Assembly (NCBI RefSeq): GCF_019039055.1
Contig: NZ_JAHOPB010000001.1
Location: forward strand, 1,426,001-1,490,000
Length of the DNA stretch: 64,000 bases
Reading direction: 5' to 3'
From: Reyranella humidisoli
Lineage (GTDB): Bacteria; Pseudomonadota; Alphaproteobacteria; Reyranellales; Reyranellaceae
A program made the position numbers and the translations under genes. This document shows, in pieces, positions 36,708-44,563 of this stretch; the first letter of the stretch is position 1; each line of letters opens with the position of its first letter. The notes below the pieces were generated by a model that saw only the letters and a list, made by a program, of their open reading frames with translations, was not told the DNA's origin and made no database searches.

Positions 36708-37133
36708 CTCGTGTCCCCTCTCGCCGTTCATCGTTGCCGATCTTGGCACAGCAAACACGTCAGGATTTCTTATATTTGGTCACGATCCATTTATGCGCGG
36801 AAACCATTTCCAAATTCGACCGTCAAACAAGAACAATAATCCTATTTTCGCGCTTCGGCGGTCAATGCCGCCTTGTGGCGTGCGTCTTGCCGCAACGTCA
36901 GGCCGATGCGTTGCGAGCGATCACTTCGCGAAAGAAGTCGGGGCTGAGCCTGGGCGTCCGCTTCCGTGTCGCATGGTCGACGCGGACGAGGCTGATAGGC
37001 GGCGCATTGAGTCCACGCGCCGCCGGCACGGCGAGGCCGTGCGCGAAGTGGCCGGTCTCGCGGCCCCGCTCGGTCACGGACCGCTCCAAAGCATGCTGCG
37101 TGCCCACCCGCCCGCGGGGGCGGGTTGCCGTTC
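36708..37133. other. Intergenic region with AT-rich upstream segment and hairpin
   Basis: 426 bp with no convincing gene. 36762-36860 is unusually AT-rich for this genome and probably carries the promoter of the VOC-led cluster on the minus strand. At 36898-37107 (minus) a short open frame reads NAPPISLVRVDHATRKRTPR before RLSPDFFREVI, which faintly recalls the C-terminus of an acyl-CoA thioesterase; it has no good start and may be a relic. A hairpin lies at 37106-37125. Confidence 0.5.
37106..37125 (-). terminator. Possible terminator hairpin after the LivK-type gene
   Basis: Arms ACCCGCCC (37106-37113) and GGGCGGGT (37118-37125) with a 4-nt loop, 8 bp beyond the LivK-type stop on the minus strand. 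No T-run follows, so it is at best a non-canonical terminator. Confidence 0.3.
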
Positions 37134-38366
37134 TCAGGTGCTTTCGTTGCTCAGCACGTCACCGAACAGCTTCCACGTCTCGCCATCGAAGGCGGACAGG
37201 CGCACCGACTGGATGGGATAGAAGTCCGTCGGGCTGGTGTTGATCTTGATGCCGGGCAGCAGCATCGGCACCACCAGGTTCTTCATGCTGGCGGCCTGCT
37301 TCATCAGGTTGTCGCGCGTGAGGTTGTCGCCGCAGGCGTTGAGGCAATGCCGCATCGTGGACGAGACCGCATAGGCATAGACGTTGCCTGAGTCGGCCGG
37401 ATTGGCGTCGGGCAGGTACTTCTTCATCCACGCGTCCCATTCCTTGTAGTCCGCGTCGTTCACCCACTGCTTGTCGGTCGCGTCCTTCAGGTAGGCGGCG
37501 GTGATGATACCCTTGCTGTTCTCGAAGCCGGCGGGCTTCAGCACCGCGGCCACCGAGGCCGAGACGTTGGCGAGATAATGGTCTGGCTTCCAGCCGAGAT
37601 CGGCCACCTTGCGGATGGCCTGCGCCGCCGCCTTCGGCGCGCAGTCGTTGAAGAAGACGTTGGCGCCGGAGCTCTTGATCTGGATGATCTGGCTGTCGAC
37701 GGTCGGATCGGTGACCTCGTAGCTCACCTTCGCCGTGACGTACTTCTCGTTTTCCTTGCCGAGGCCGTCGAGGAAGCCGCCGATGTAGTCCTTACCGGAA
37801 TCGTCGTTCTGGTAGATCATGCCGATGCGCAGATCCTTGAGATTGTCCTTGTACTTGGCCAGCACGTGCTTGGCGTAGATCGCCGCCTCGGTGTGGTAGT
37901 CGGGCTGCCAGCCCATGGTCCAAGGGAACTCCTTGGGCATGCCCCACTTGGAGGCGCCGGTGGCGACGAAGAGCTGCGGTACCTTCTTCTGGTTCAGGTA
38001 CTTCTGCACGACCGTGTTGGTCGGGGTGCCGAGCAGCTGGAAGATGGCGAAGACCTTGTCGTCCTCGACCAGCTTGCGGACCATCTCGACGGTCTTGGGC
38101 GGGGAGAAGCCATCGTCGTAGGTGAGGAAGTTGATCCTGCGGCCGTTGATGCCGCCGGTCTCGTTCACCATCGTCCAATAGGCGGCGATCGCCTTGCCGA
38201 TCGTGCCGTAGGCCGACAGCGGCCCGCTGTACGGGTTGGTGTGGCCGAGCTTGATTTCCTTGTCGGTGACGCCCGGGTCGTACTTCTTCTGGGCACTTGC
38301 GATGTAAGGGGAGAACGCGAGCGCAGCACTTCCGGCCGCGAAAGTGCGGCGGTTCATCTTGGTCAT
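37134..38366 (-). CDS. Branched-chain amino acid-type ABC substrate-binding protein (LivK-like)
   Basis: A 410-residue periplasmic receptor. A leader with twin arginines (MNRRTFAAGSAALAFS and a YIASAQ cleavage region) precedes the family opener DKEIKLGHTNPYSGPLSAYG. Later NGRRINFLTYDDGFSPPKTV and GMIYQNDDSGKDY are typical of the Leu/Ile/Val-binding family, often serving amides, short fatty acids or aromatic acids rather than amino acids. AGGA, 5-8 nt upstream, supports the start at 38366. No permease or ATPase genes are adjacent. Confidence 0.92.
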   Translation of the reverse strand: MTKMNRRTFAAGSAALAFSPYIASAQKKYDPGVTDKEIKLGHTNPYSGPLSAYGTIGKAIAAYWTMVNETGGINGRRINFLTYDDGFSPPKTVEMVRKLVEDDKVFAIFQLLGTPTNTVVQKYLNQKKVPQLFVATGASKWGMPKEFPWTMGWQPDYHTEAAIYAKHVLAKYKDNLKDLRIGMIYQNDDSGKDYIGGFLDGLGKENEKYVTAKVSYEVTDPTVDSQIIQIKSSGANVFFNDCAPKAAAQAIRKVADLGWKPDHYLANVSASVAAVLKPAGFENSKGIITAAYLKDATDKQWVNDADYKEWDAWMKKYLPDANPADSGNVYAYAVSSTMRHCLNACGDNLTRDNLMKQAASMKNLVVPMLLPGIKINTSPTDFYPIQSVRLSAFDGETWKLFGDVLSNEST

Positions 38367-38388
38367 TTGTTTCCTCCAGTCGTCGTTA

Positions 38389-39552
38389 TTAGAGCAGGTG
38401 GCCTGCTCGTTCTGCCTTGGTACGCAGGTAATTCTCGTTGTGCCCGTTGGACGGGAAGGAATGCTGGACCCGGGCCGCAACCTCGATGCCATAGCGCTCG
38501 AGCTGCGCGATCTTCTCCGGGTTGTTGGTCATCAGCCGCACGCGCTGGATGCCCATGCGCGACAGCATGGTGGCAGCGGGTGCGTAGATGCGTTCGTCGG
38601 CGTCGAAGCCGAGTTGTTCGTTGGCGTCGATCGTGTCGAAGCCGTCGTCCTGCAATTCATAGGCGCGCAGCTTGTTCACGAGGCCGATGCCGCGCCCTTC
38701 CTGGGCGAGATAGAGCAGCACGCCCGATCCCTGCTTGGCGATCTCGGCGATGGCGCTGCGCAGTTGCACGCCGCAGTCGCAGCGCAGCGAGCCCAGCAGG
38801 TCGCCGGTGAAGCATTCCGAGTGCAGGCGGATCAGCACCGGTTCGGTCGGGTCGATGTCGCCGACGACGATGGCGAGATGTTCCTTGCCGCCGTCGCTGG
38901 GGCGCCAGGCAAGGATGCGGGCATTTTCCGCGCCCTCCAGCGGGACGTGCGCCTGCGCCACCTGCTGCAGGGTGCGCGACGCCGTCTCCTCGTAGCCCGC
39001 GACGTCGGCCGCATCGACGTAGACGAGATCCTGTTCGCGCGCCCAGTCCCGCCGCTTGTTGCCGGGATCACGGGTGAGCGGTCCCAGAACCACGGCGGGC
39101 AGAAGGCGGGCGAGCTTGGCGAGTTCGATCGCGGCCTGGGCAAGGCCCGGCGCATGGCTGGCCACGGGCCGCGACAGGTGGCGCAAAGCCACGTGGCGGC
39201 CGGTACTGTCGCTTTCGTGCGGCCGCAGGATGACGTCGACGGGCACGCCCTCCGGCAGGTCGATCGTGATGGGCTTGTTGGTCTCGCCCATGCCGCCCGC
39301 GATATGCGGCGGAATTTCCATGCCGATCGCCTCGGCGCGCCGGCGGGTGGTGACCAGGACGGGGGCGCTCTGGGCGAGACCCTGCAGGCGCTGGAGGGCG
39401 CGCGGACCGCAGGATTCGGCGGCTATCACCAGGCAACCGGCCCCGTGCTCGTCGCGCAGCACGACGATACCGCCGCGGCGGAGTTCGGCGAGGGCGCGCT
39501 CTACGGCGGCAACTGCAGACGCTGTGCGAGAATGGATCGGGCTGGAACTCAT
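38389..39552 (-). CDS. ribA: GTP cyclohydrolase II with degenerate RibB-like N-terminal domain
   Basis: A 387-residue RibBA-like protein. The C-terminal domain (about 205-370) is a complete GTP cyclohydrolase II: zinc cysteines in HSECFTGDLLGSLRCDCG near 245-265, then AQEGRGIGLVNKLRAYELQD and the Arg/Tyr-bearing DANEQLGFDADERIY. It opens GTP to the first riboflavin precursor. The N-terminal half begins like DHBP synthase (AVERALAELRRGGIVVLRDE) but has no clear RibB catalytic acidic cluster (DDE...), so it is probably non-catalytic. The start ATG at 39552 is preferred to the GTG at 39567. Confidence 0.9.
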   Translation of the reverse strand: MSSSPIHSRTASAVAAVERALAELRRGGIVVLRDEHGAGCLVIAAESCGPRALQRLQGLAQSAPVLVTTRRRAEAIGMEIPPHIAGGMGETNKPITIDLPEGVPVDVILRPHESDSTGRHVALRHLSRPVASHAPGLAQAAIELAKLARLLPAVVLGPLTRDPGNKRRDWAREQDLVYVDAADVAGYEETASRTLQQVAQAHVPLEGAENARILAWRPSDGGKEHLAIVVGDIDPTEPVLIRLHSECFTGDLLGSLRCDCGVQLRSAIAEIAKQGSGVLLYLAQEGRGIGLVNKLRAYELQDDGFDTIDANEQLGFDADERIYAPAATMLSRMGIQRVRLMTNNPEKIAQLERYGIEVAARVQHSFPSNGHNENYLRTKAERAGHLL

Positions 39553-39656
39553 GTCTCTAGCTATCACGCCATGGGAATTCGCCGAAGTGAACCGCTTTTG
39601 TGCCCTGATCGTACCGGATAGAGTGAATTTCGAGATGGCTGACAGGTAAAGAACGC

Positions 39657-40355
39657 ATGTCCGTGAACAATCGTGGCAAGAAAATCCTGTTGGTCGATGA
39701 CGATCAGGCGTTGCGTGGCGTGCTTGCGGAGCAGCTCGATCTCTACGACGGCTTCACGACGATCCAGGTCGGGACGGCGGCGGAGGGTCTCGAGAAGGCC
39801 AAGATCGCGCATTATGACGCGATCCTCCTGGACATCGGCCTGCCCGACATGGACGGGCGCGAACTGTGCAAACTGATGCGCCGCCAGGGCGTGCGGGCGC
39901 CGGTCATCATGCTGACCGCGGCCGACAGCGACGCAGACACGATTCTCGGCCTTGAATCCGGTGCAAACGACTACGTCACGAAGCCATTCCGCATCAACGT
40001 CCTGCTCGCCCGCCTGCGGGCCCATCTGCGCCAGCACGAGCGTAGCGAGGATGCGGTGATGACGATCGGTCCCTATGAATTCCATCCCGCGGCCAAGATG
40101 CTGATGGAGAAGGGCGGCAACAAGAAGGTCCGGCTGACCGACAAGGAAGCCTCGATCCTGAAATACCTGTTCCGCGCCGGCGACCGGCCGATCGCGCGCG
40201 ACGTGCTGCTGAACGAGGTCTGGGGCTACAATGCCGGCGTCACGACCCACACGCTGGAAACCCACATCTATCGGCTGCGCCAGAAGATCGAGAAGGATCC
40301 CGCCAGCGCCGCGATCCTGGTGACCGACCGGGGTGGGTACCGCCTTCAGCCGTAG
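39657..40355 (+). CDS. OmpR-family response regulator (CenR-like)
   Basis: A 232-residue regulator. Receiver: DDD at about 14-16, phospho-acceptor Asp in ILLDIGLPDMDG near residue 60, Thr in MLTAADSD and Lys in DYVTKPF. The winged helix ends with GVTTHTLETHIYRLRQKIE and RGGYRLQP. The sequence closely resembles the alphaproteobacterial envelope regulator CenR as I remember it, but orthology is not proven. No kinase gene is adjacent. Divergent from ribA with a 104-bp spacer; the first diiron gene follows 76 bp downstream. Confidence 0.88.
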   Translation: MSVNNRGKKILLVDDDQALRGVLAEQLDLYDGFTTIQVGTAAEGLEKAKIAHYDAILLDIGLPDMDGRELCKLMRRQGVRAPVIMLTAADSDADTILGLESGANDYVTKPFRINVLLARLRAHLRQHERSEDAVMTIGPYEFHPAAKMLMEKGGNKKVRLTDKEASILKYLFRAGDRPIARDVLLNEVWGYNAGVTTHTLETHIYRLRQKIEKDPASAAILVTDRGGYRLQP

Positions 40356-40375
40356 GGGCTTGCCAATTCGTGAAC

Positions 40376-40385
40376 GGAGCGTCAT
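40376..40385 (+). promoter_or_regulatory. Element GGAGCGTCAT shared with the second diiron gene
   Basis: GGAGCGTCAT lies 46 bp upstream of the first diiron start, and the same 10 bases lie at 43224-43233 upstream of the second, 55 bp before its start. Some flanking bases (TTCCG just after) also agree. Conservation in otherwise unlike spacers suggests a common regulatory site or promoter element, but common ancestry of the two leaders is an alternative. Confidence 0.45.
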
Positions 40386-40431
40386 CTTTTCCGCAAGCAA
40401 TATGTGACGACTTGCCCGGGAGGGTGATGCC

Positions 40432-41499
40432 ATGACCACGCAGCGGATTTACGCCCTGCCCGTCGACGTGACGCAGTGGACGTTCGACGGCGCGACCGAC
40501 CTCCAGTTCAACTGGGAATACGACGACGGCTCGTCGTCGCTGCTCGAGCTCTACGAGAAGGGCAAGCAACAGCAGTGGGACGCCAGCACGCGCCTCGACT
40601 GGTCGCTCGAACTCAATCCCGACAATCCGATGGAGCTGAAGGACGAGGCGATCTCGATCTACGGCACGGATTACTGGAACAGGATGAACGAGAAGGAGCG
40701 AAGCTGGCTCAGGCTCCATCTCCAGGCCAACTCGATCTCGCAGTTCATGCACGGCGAGCAGGGCGCGCTGATCGCCAGTGCCAAGATCGTCGGCACCGTC
40801 CCCGACATGAACGCCAAGTTCTATGCCGCCACCCAGGTGATGGACGAGGCGCGCCACGTCGAAGCCTACAAGCGGCTGCTGCACGAGAAGTTCAAGGTCG
40901 CCTATCCGATCAACAAGGCGCTGCAGACGCTGCTCGAGCAGACGCTGACCGACCGCCGCTGGGACATGACCTATCTCGGCATGCAGGTGCTGATCGAGGG
41001 TCTGGCGCTCGCTGCCTTCCAGTCGATCCGCGACAAGGCGGGCAACACGCTGGCGGGCGCCGTGAACGCCTATGTGATGCAGGACGAGGCGCGGCACGTT
41101 TCGTTCGGCCGCCTGGCGCTGCGCGAATACTATCCGCACCTCTCCGATGCCGAGCGCGACGAGCGCGAGGAGTTCGTGGTCGAGGCGCTCTATTTCATGC
41201 GCGACCGCTTCAACCAGTCCGAGGTCTGGGAGCGGCTCGGCCTGCCGGCCAAGGTGCTCGACGACATCCACTACAATTCCAAGCAGATGAATTCCTTCCG
41301 CGGCCGGCTGTTCAGCCGCGTGGTGCCGACGGTGAAGGATATCGGCCTGTGGGGTCCGCGCGTTCAGAAGGCGTTCGCCGAGATGGGCGTGATGGACTAC
41401 GCCAAGATCGATGTCGCCGAAGTCCTCGCCAACGACGGCAAGGTCGCCGACGACTTCGACCGGAAGATGTTCGTCGAGAAGTCGATCGCGGCGGAGTAG
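40432..41499 (+). CDS. Ferritin-like diiron oxygenase, paralog 1
   Basis: A 355-residue soluble, mostly helical protein. Carboxylate-bridged diiron ligands can be placed: Glu109 in MHGEQGAL, Glu139/His142 in MDEARHVE, Glu189 in VLIEGLAL and Glu219/His222 in QDEARHVS, giving the E...ExxH...E...ExxH pattern of ribonucleotide-reductase-R2-like and AurF-like oxygenases. It aligns without gaps to the protein at 43289 (259 of 355 identical by hand count). A GGGAGGG Shine-Dalgarno precedes the ATG. The divergent reductase nearby could supply electrons. The substrate is unknown. Confidence 0.8.
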   Translation: MTTQRIYALPVDVTQWTFDGATDLQFNWEYDDGSSSLLELYEKGKQQQWDASTRLDWSLELNPDNPMELKDEAISIYGTDYWNRMNEKERSWLRLHLQANSISQFMHGEQGALIASAKIVGTVPDMNAKFYAATQVMDEARHVEAYKRLLHEKFKVAYPINKALQTLLEQTLTDRRWDMTYLGMQVLIEGLALAAFQSIRDKAGNTLAGAVNAYVMQDEARHVSFGRLALREYYPHLSDAERDEREEFVVEALYFMRDRFNQSEVWERLGLPAKVLDDIHYNSKQMNSFRGRLFSRVVPTVKDIGLWGPRVQKAFAEMGVMDYAKIDVAEVLANDGKVADDFDRKMFVEKSIAAE

Positions 41500-41506
41500 C
41501 GCCGGG

Positions 41507-42166
41507 TCAGAGCAGAAGCAGCAACAGGACGAGCAAAGCGGCCGGGACGAGCAGCGGATAGGCCAGCACCGGCAGCAGCGCGCCGCCGATCACGGCCCCG
41601 ATCAGGTAGCCGGTCCAGGTGAGCGCCAGCAGCCATGTGTTCACGGCGGACGGCGGCGGTGTCGGCGACCCCGGCCAGAGCCGGTCGACGGCCGCGTCGG
41701 CGGTGCGCGCCAAGGTGCTGGTCACCACCACCGTGCTCACCGAATGGCCGGCGAAGCTGGTGATCGCCGAGGCCTGCAGCCCCATGGCGAAGGCCACGAT
41801 CATCACCGCATTCTCTTCGCTGACCGGGAGGAAGCCCACCACCGCGATGAGGACGGCTTCGAGCAGCAGGACCGCAGCCGGCCCCTTGAGCAGTCGCACC
41901 AGCACGCGCGCGAGCATGGCGCCGGGAAAGAAGGCGACCAGCGGCGTCAGGTGGTTCCAGGCGCCGAGATGGTTGCCCTTCGCCAGGTCGATGCCGGCCA
42001 GCACCGTGTTGCCGGTCATGTTTGCCGCAAACACGCCGTTCATGGTGACGTAACCCACGGCGTCGGCGATGCCGGCGACCACCGTCAGGATGGTCGCCTG
42101 CGCGAGGGGGCGGACGCTAATCGCTACACCACGTCGTAGGTGATCTCGACCTCGGCCCCGAAACAA
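41507..42166 (-). CDS. DUF1275 (YoaK-type) integral membrane protein
   Basis: A 219-residue polytopic protein with about six helices. The family signature is VVAGIADAVGYVTMNGVFAANMTGNTVLAG at the first helix pair, followed by a Ser/Thr-rich GHSVSTVVVTSTL motif. The function of the family is unknown. The start is uncertain: the only ATG is at 42166, which makes the gene overlap the reductase gene by 43 bp; later codons in frame are weak. It shares a strand with the reductase and is convergent with paralog 1 (7-bp gap), so it may belong to the oxygenase locus. Confidence 0.75.
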   Translation of the reverse strand: MFRGRGRDHLRRGVAISVRPLAQATILTVVAGIADAVGYVTMNGVFAANMTGNTVLAGIDLAKGNHLGAWNHLTPLVAFFPGAMLARVLVRLLKGPAAVLLLEAVLIAVVGFLPVSEENAVMIVAFAMGLQASAITSFAGHSVSTVVVTSTLARTADAAVDRLWPGSPTPPPSAVNTWLLALTWTGYLIGAVIGGALLPVLAYPLLVPAALLVLLLLLL

Positions 42167-43143
42167 TGGCCCTGGCAGGTCAGGATCCAGTTATTGGCGA
42201 GATCGTCGGGCGTGTAGATGTCGTTCTTGGCCAGCACGACCTTGCCCTTGATGGTCTTGGCCGCGCACGAGGCGCAGAACCCCTCCTCGCAGGAAGAGAG
42301 CGGGTTGAGCCCGCCGGCGCGAGCGGCTTCGAGAATGGTCTGGCCCTTTGCGTAGGCAACCTTGTGCGCCTTGCCCTCGAAATGGATGGTGATCTCGCCC
42401 GGGATCACGTCGCCCTCTTCGCTCGGCTCGACCGGAACCGCGTCGTTGCCCGAGGCCTCGAAGCGTTCGATCCGCACCTTCTCGTGCGGCATGCCGTGCG
42501 CGAACAGCGTCTGCTCGACCAGGCTCATGAAGGGGCCGGGGCCGCAGAGATAGACGTCGCCCGCCTCGAAACCCTTCATCGCCGCGACGATCTCCTCGGG
42601 CTTCAGGATGCCCTGCGTCGAATCGAGGTGATGGATCACCTCCAGCCGGCCGGGATGGGCCTTCGCCAGGGCCTCGAACTCGGCATCGAAGATCACGGAA
42701 GACCTGTCGCGGTTGGCATAGAGCAGCCGGATGCGCCGCGTGCCCTTCAGGGCGCTCTTGATCAGCGCCATCATCGGCGTGATGCCGCTGCCGCCACCGA
42801 ACAGGAGCAGGGGCGCGTCGCCCTCGCCCAGCACGAAGCGGCCGGCCGGCGGCAGCACGTCGAGCATGCCGCCTTCCTTCAGCGCGTCGTGGAACCAGTT
42901 GGAGCCCTTACCGCCGGCGACCCGCTTGATCGTGACCTTCGGCAGACCGTCGGTCTCGGGGGCGCTGGACAGCGAGTAGCAACGGTTGAATGTCCCGTCG
43001 GCGTGCGGGACGCGGAAGGTCAGGAACTGGCCCGCGCGATACCGGTACTTTTCAGCGAGTTCGGGTGGGACCTCCAGGACGAAGGAGCGCGCGTCCGGCG
43101 TTTCCTGGATGATCTTGGCAATGCGCAGCTGATTATAGGACAT
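42124..43143 (-). CDS. Ferredoxin-type FAD/[2Fe-2S] oxidoreductase (PaaE/KshB-like)
   Basis: A 339-residue electron-transfer flavoprotein. FAD-binding FNRCYSLSSAPET (RxYS motif near 54-57), NAD(P)H-binding LLFGGGSGITPMMALIK near 113 and LCGPGPFM near 205, and a C-terminal plant-type [2Fe-2S] domain: LSSCEEGFCASCAAK (C-x4-C-x2-C) and ILTCQGHCFG. This order (reductase then ferredoxin) is that of reductases that feed diiron and Rieske oxygenases such as PaaE, KshB and HmuX. It is divergent from diiron paralog 2 and is the natural donor candidate for both diiron proteins. Confidence 0.9.
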   Translation of the reverse strand: MSYNQLRIAKIIQETPDARSFVLEVPPELAEKYRYRAGQFLTFRVPHADGTFNRCYSLSSAPETDGLPKVTIKRVAGGKGSNWFHDALKEGGMLDVLPPAGRFVLGEGDAPLLLFGGGSGITPMMALIKSALKGTRRIRLLYANRDRSSVIFDAEFEALAKAHPGRLEVIHHLDSTQGILKPEEIVAAMKGFEAGDVYLCGPGPFMSLVEQTLFAHGMPHEKVRIERFEASGNDAVPVEPSEEGDVIPGEITIHFEGKAHKVAYAKGQTILEAARAGGLNPLSSCEEGFCASCAAKTIKGKVVLAKNDIYTPDDLANNWILTCQGHCFGAEVEITYDVV

Positions 43144-43185
43144 CAAAAACTCATCTTCAGATGCCCGTTTTCCGGGCGGACTCTC

Positions 43186-43202
43186 CTAGCAGACTGTGCT
43201 AG
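43186..43202. promoter_or_regulatory. Palindrome in the reductase/diiron divergent spacer
   Basis: CTAGCA, 5-nt spacer, TGCTAG: perfect 6-bp arms, 43 bp upstream of the reductase start and 86 bp before diiron paralog 2. It lies where a regulator could control both directions. Confidence 0.45.
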
Positions 43203-43223
43203 CGTCCGCCGAGAAAAATGAGC

Positions 43224-43247
43224 GGAGCGTCATTGTTCCGACGCTCC
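43224..43247. promoter_or_regulatory. Second palindrome upstream of diiron paralog 2
   Basis: GGAGCGTC, 8-nt spacer, GACGCTCC: perfect 8-bp arms ending 41 bp before the paralog 2 start. The left arm includes the element shared with paralog 1 (GGAGCGTCAT); the right arm is not conserved there. It looks like an operator for a dimeric regulator. Confidence 0.5.
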
Positions 43248-43288
43248 ATAGGGATGGGACAAGGTTCAGGGCCAGGAGGCAAGAGCCG

Positions 43289-44356
43289 ATGACGACGCAA
43301 AAAATTTATCAGCTGCCGGTCGAAATCACGAACTGGAAGTTCGACGGTGCCACCGAGATTGCGTTCAACTGGGAGTACGAGGACGGGTCCGCCGACCTGC
43401 TGAACCTGTACGAAAAGGGCAAGCAGCAGCAGTGGGACACCAGCACCCGTATCGACTGGTCCCAGGAGCTGTTCGAAGGCAACCCGATGGGCATGGCCGA
43501 CGAAACGATCCCGATCTACGGCTCTCCCTTCTGGGACAAGATGACCGACAAGGAGAAGGACTGGCTGCGCTTCAACCTGCAGTGCCATTCCATCTGCCAG
43601 TTCATGCACGGCGAGCAGGGCGCGCTGATCGCCACCGCCAAGATCGTGAACACCGTGCCGGACATGAACGCCAAGTTCTATGCCGCCACCCAGGTGATGG
43701 ACGAGGCACGTCACGTCGAGAGCTACAAGCGACTGATCCACGAGAAGTTCAAGGCGGCCTATCCAATCACGGAATCGCTGAAGAACCTGCTCGAGCAGAC
43801 GCTGACCGACCGCCGTTGGGACATGACCTATCTCGGCATGCAGGTGCTGATCGAGGGCCTGGCGCTCGCCGCCTTCCAGCGCATCCGCGACACCGCCAAG
43901 AACAACCTGGCCGGCGCCGTGAACGCCTACGTCATGCAGGACGAGGCGCGTCACGTCACGTTCGGCCGCATGGCGCTGCGCGAATATTATCCGCACCTCT
44001 CCGATGCCGAGCGCGCCGAGCGCGAGGAGTTCGTCGTCGAGGCGCTCTACTTCATGCGCGACCGCTTCAACCAGGGCGAAGTCTGGATGCGGTCCGGTCT
44101 GCCGGTGAAGGAAATGCTGGAGCACGCCTATCACTCGGGCGCCATGCAGCAGTTCCGCACCCGCCTGTTCACCCGCATCGTGCCGATCCTCAAGGAGATC
44201 GGCCTGTTCGGGCCGAAGGTGCAGAAGGCGCTGGGCGAAATGGGCGTGCTCGGCTACGCCGAGATCGACATCGAGAAGCTGATCGGCAACGACCTCAAGG
44301 TCGCCGAGGATTTCGATGCCAAGAAGTTCGTGAAGGAACAGATCGCCGCCGAGTAA
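43289..44356 (+). CDS. Ferritin-like diiron oxygenase, paralog 2
   Basis: A 355-residue protein, colinear and gapless with paralog 1. All six putative iron ligands are kept: Glu109, Glu139/His142, Glu189, Glu219/His222. The N- and C-terminal parts differ most (for example LPAKVLDDIH versus LPVKEMLEHA near 271), while the ligand helices are almost identical, consistent with functional divergence of substrate contacts. AGGAGG at good spacing supports the start at 43289. Divergent from the reductase and followed by a strong terminator 27 bp after the stop. Confidence 0.82.
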   Translation: MTTQKIYQLPVEITNWKFDGATEIAFNWEYEDGSADLLNLYEKGKQQQWDTSTRIDWSQELFEGNPMGMADETIPIYGSPFWDKMTDKEKDWLRFNLQCHSICQFMHGEQGALIATAKIVNTVPDMNAKFYAATQVMDEARHVESYKRLIHEKFKAAYPITESLKNLLEQTLTDRRWDMTYLGMQVLIEGLALAAFQRIRDTAKNNLAGAVNAYVMQDEARHVTFGRMALREYYPHLSDAERAEREEFVVEALYFMRDRFNQGEVWMRSGLPVKEMLEHAYHSGAMQQFRTRLFTRIVPILKEIGLFGPKVQKALGEMGVLGYAEIDIEKLIGNDLKVAEDFDAKKFVKEQIAAE

Positions 44357-44382
44357 CGCGCGATCGCAGCCGCAATCGGAAA

Positions 44383-44406
44383 GGGGGCCTCACGGCCCCC
44401 TTTTTT
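44383..44406 (+). terminator. Rho-independent terminator after diiron paralog 2
   Basis: GGGGGCC (44383-44389), 4-nt loop, GGCCCCC (44394-44400), then six T at 44401-44406. A perfect seven-pair GC stem with T-tract, 27 bp after the paralog 2 stop. Confidence 0.95.
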
Positions 44407-44420
44407 CGTTTGCACCACCC

Positions 44421-44547
44421 CGTCATCTGGACCGGAGCCTCGCGCAGCGAGGCGGAGTGGAGAGATCTTCTCTCTGCGACTTGTCGGCTTTTGGTGGAGC
44501 GAAGGTCTCTCCACTTCGCGCCTTCGGCGCTTCGGTCGAGACGACGG
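44421..44547. repeat. Intergenic palindromic repeat, family A copy 2
   Basis: A diverged copy of the element at 2659-2784 in the same relative orientation. Shared blocks are CGAGGCGGAGTGGAGAGA, TCGGCTTTTGGTGGAG and CGGTCGAGACGACGG. The left outer arm has decayed (TCATCTGGACCGG against GTCGTCTCGACCG), and the inner arms have several mismatches. It sits just after the terminator of diiron paralog 2. Confidence 0.85.
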
Positions 44548-44563
44548 TGTTTGCTAAATTCTT

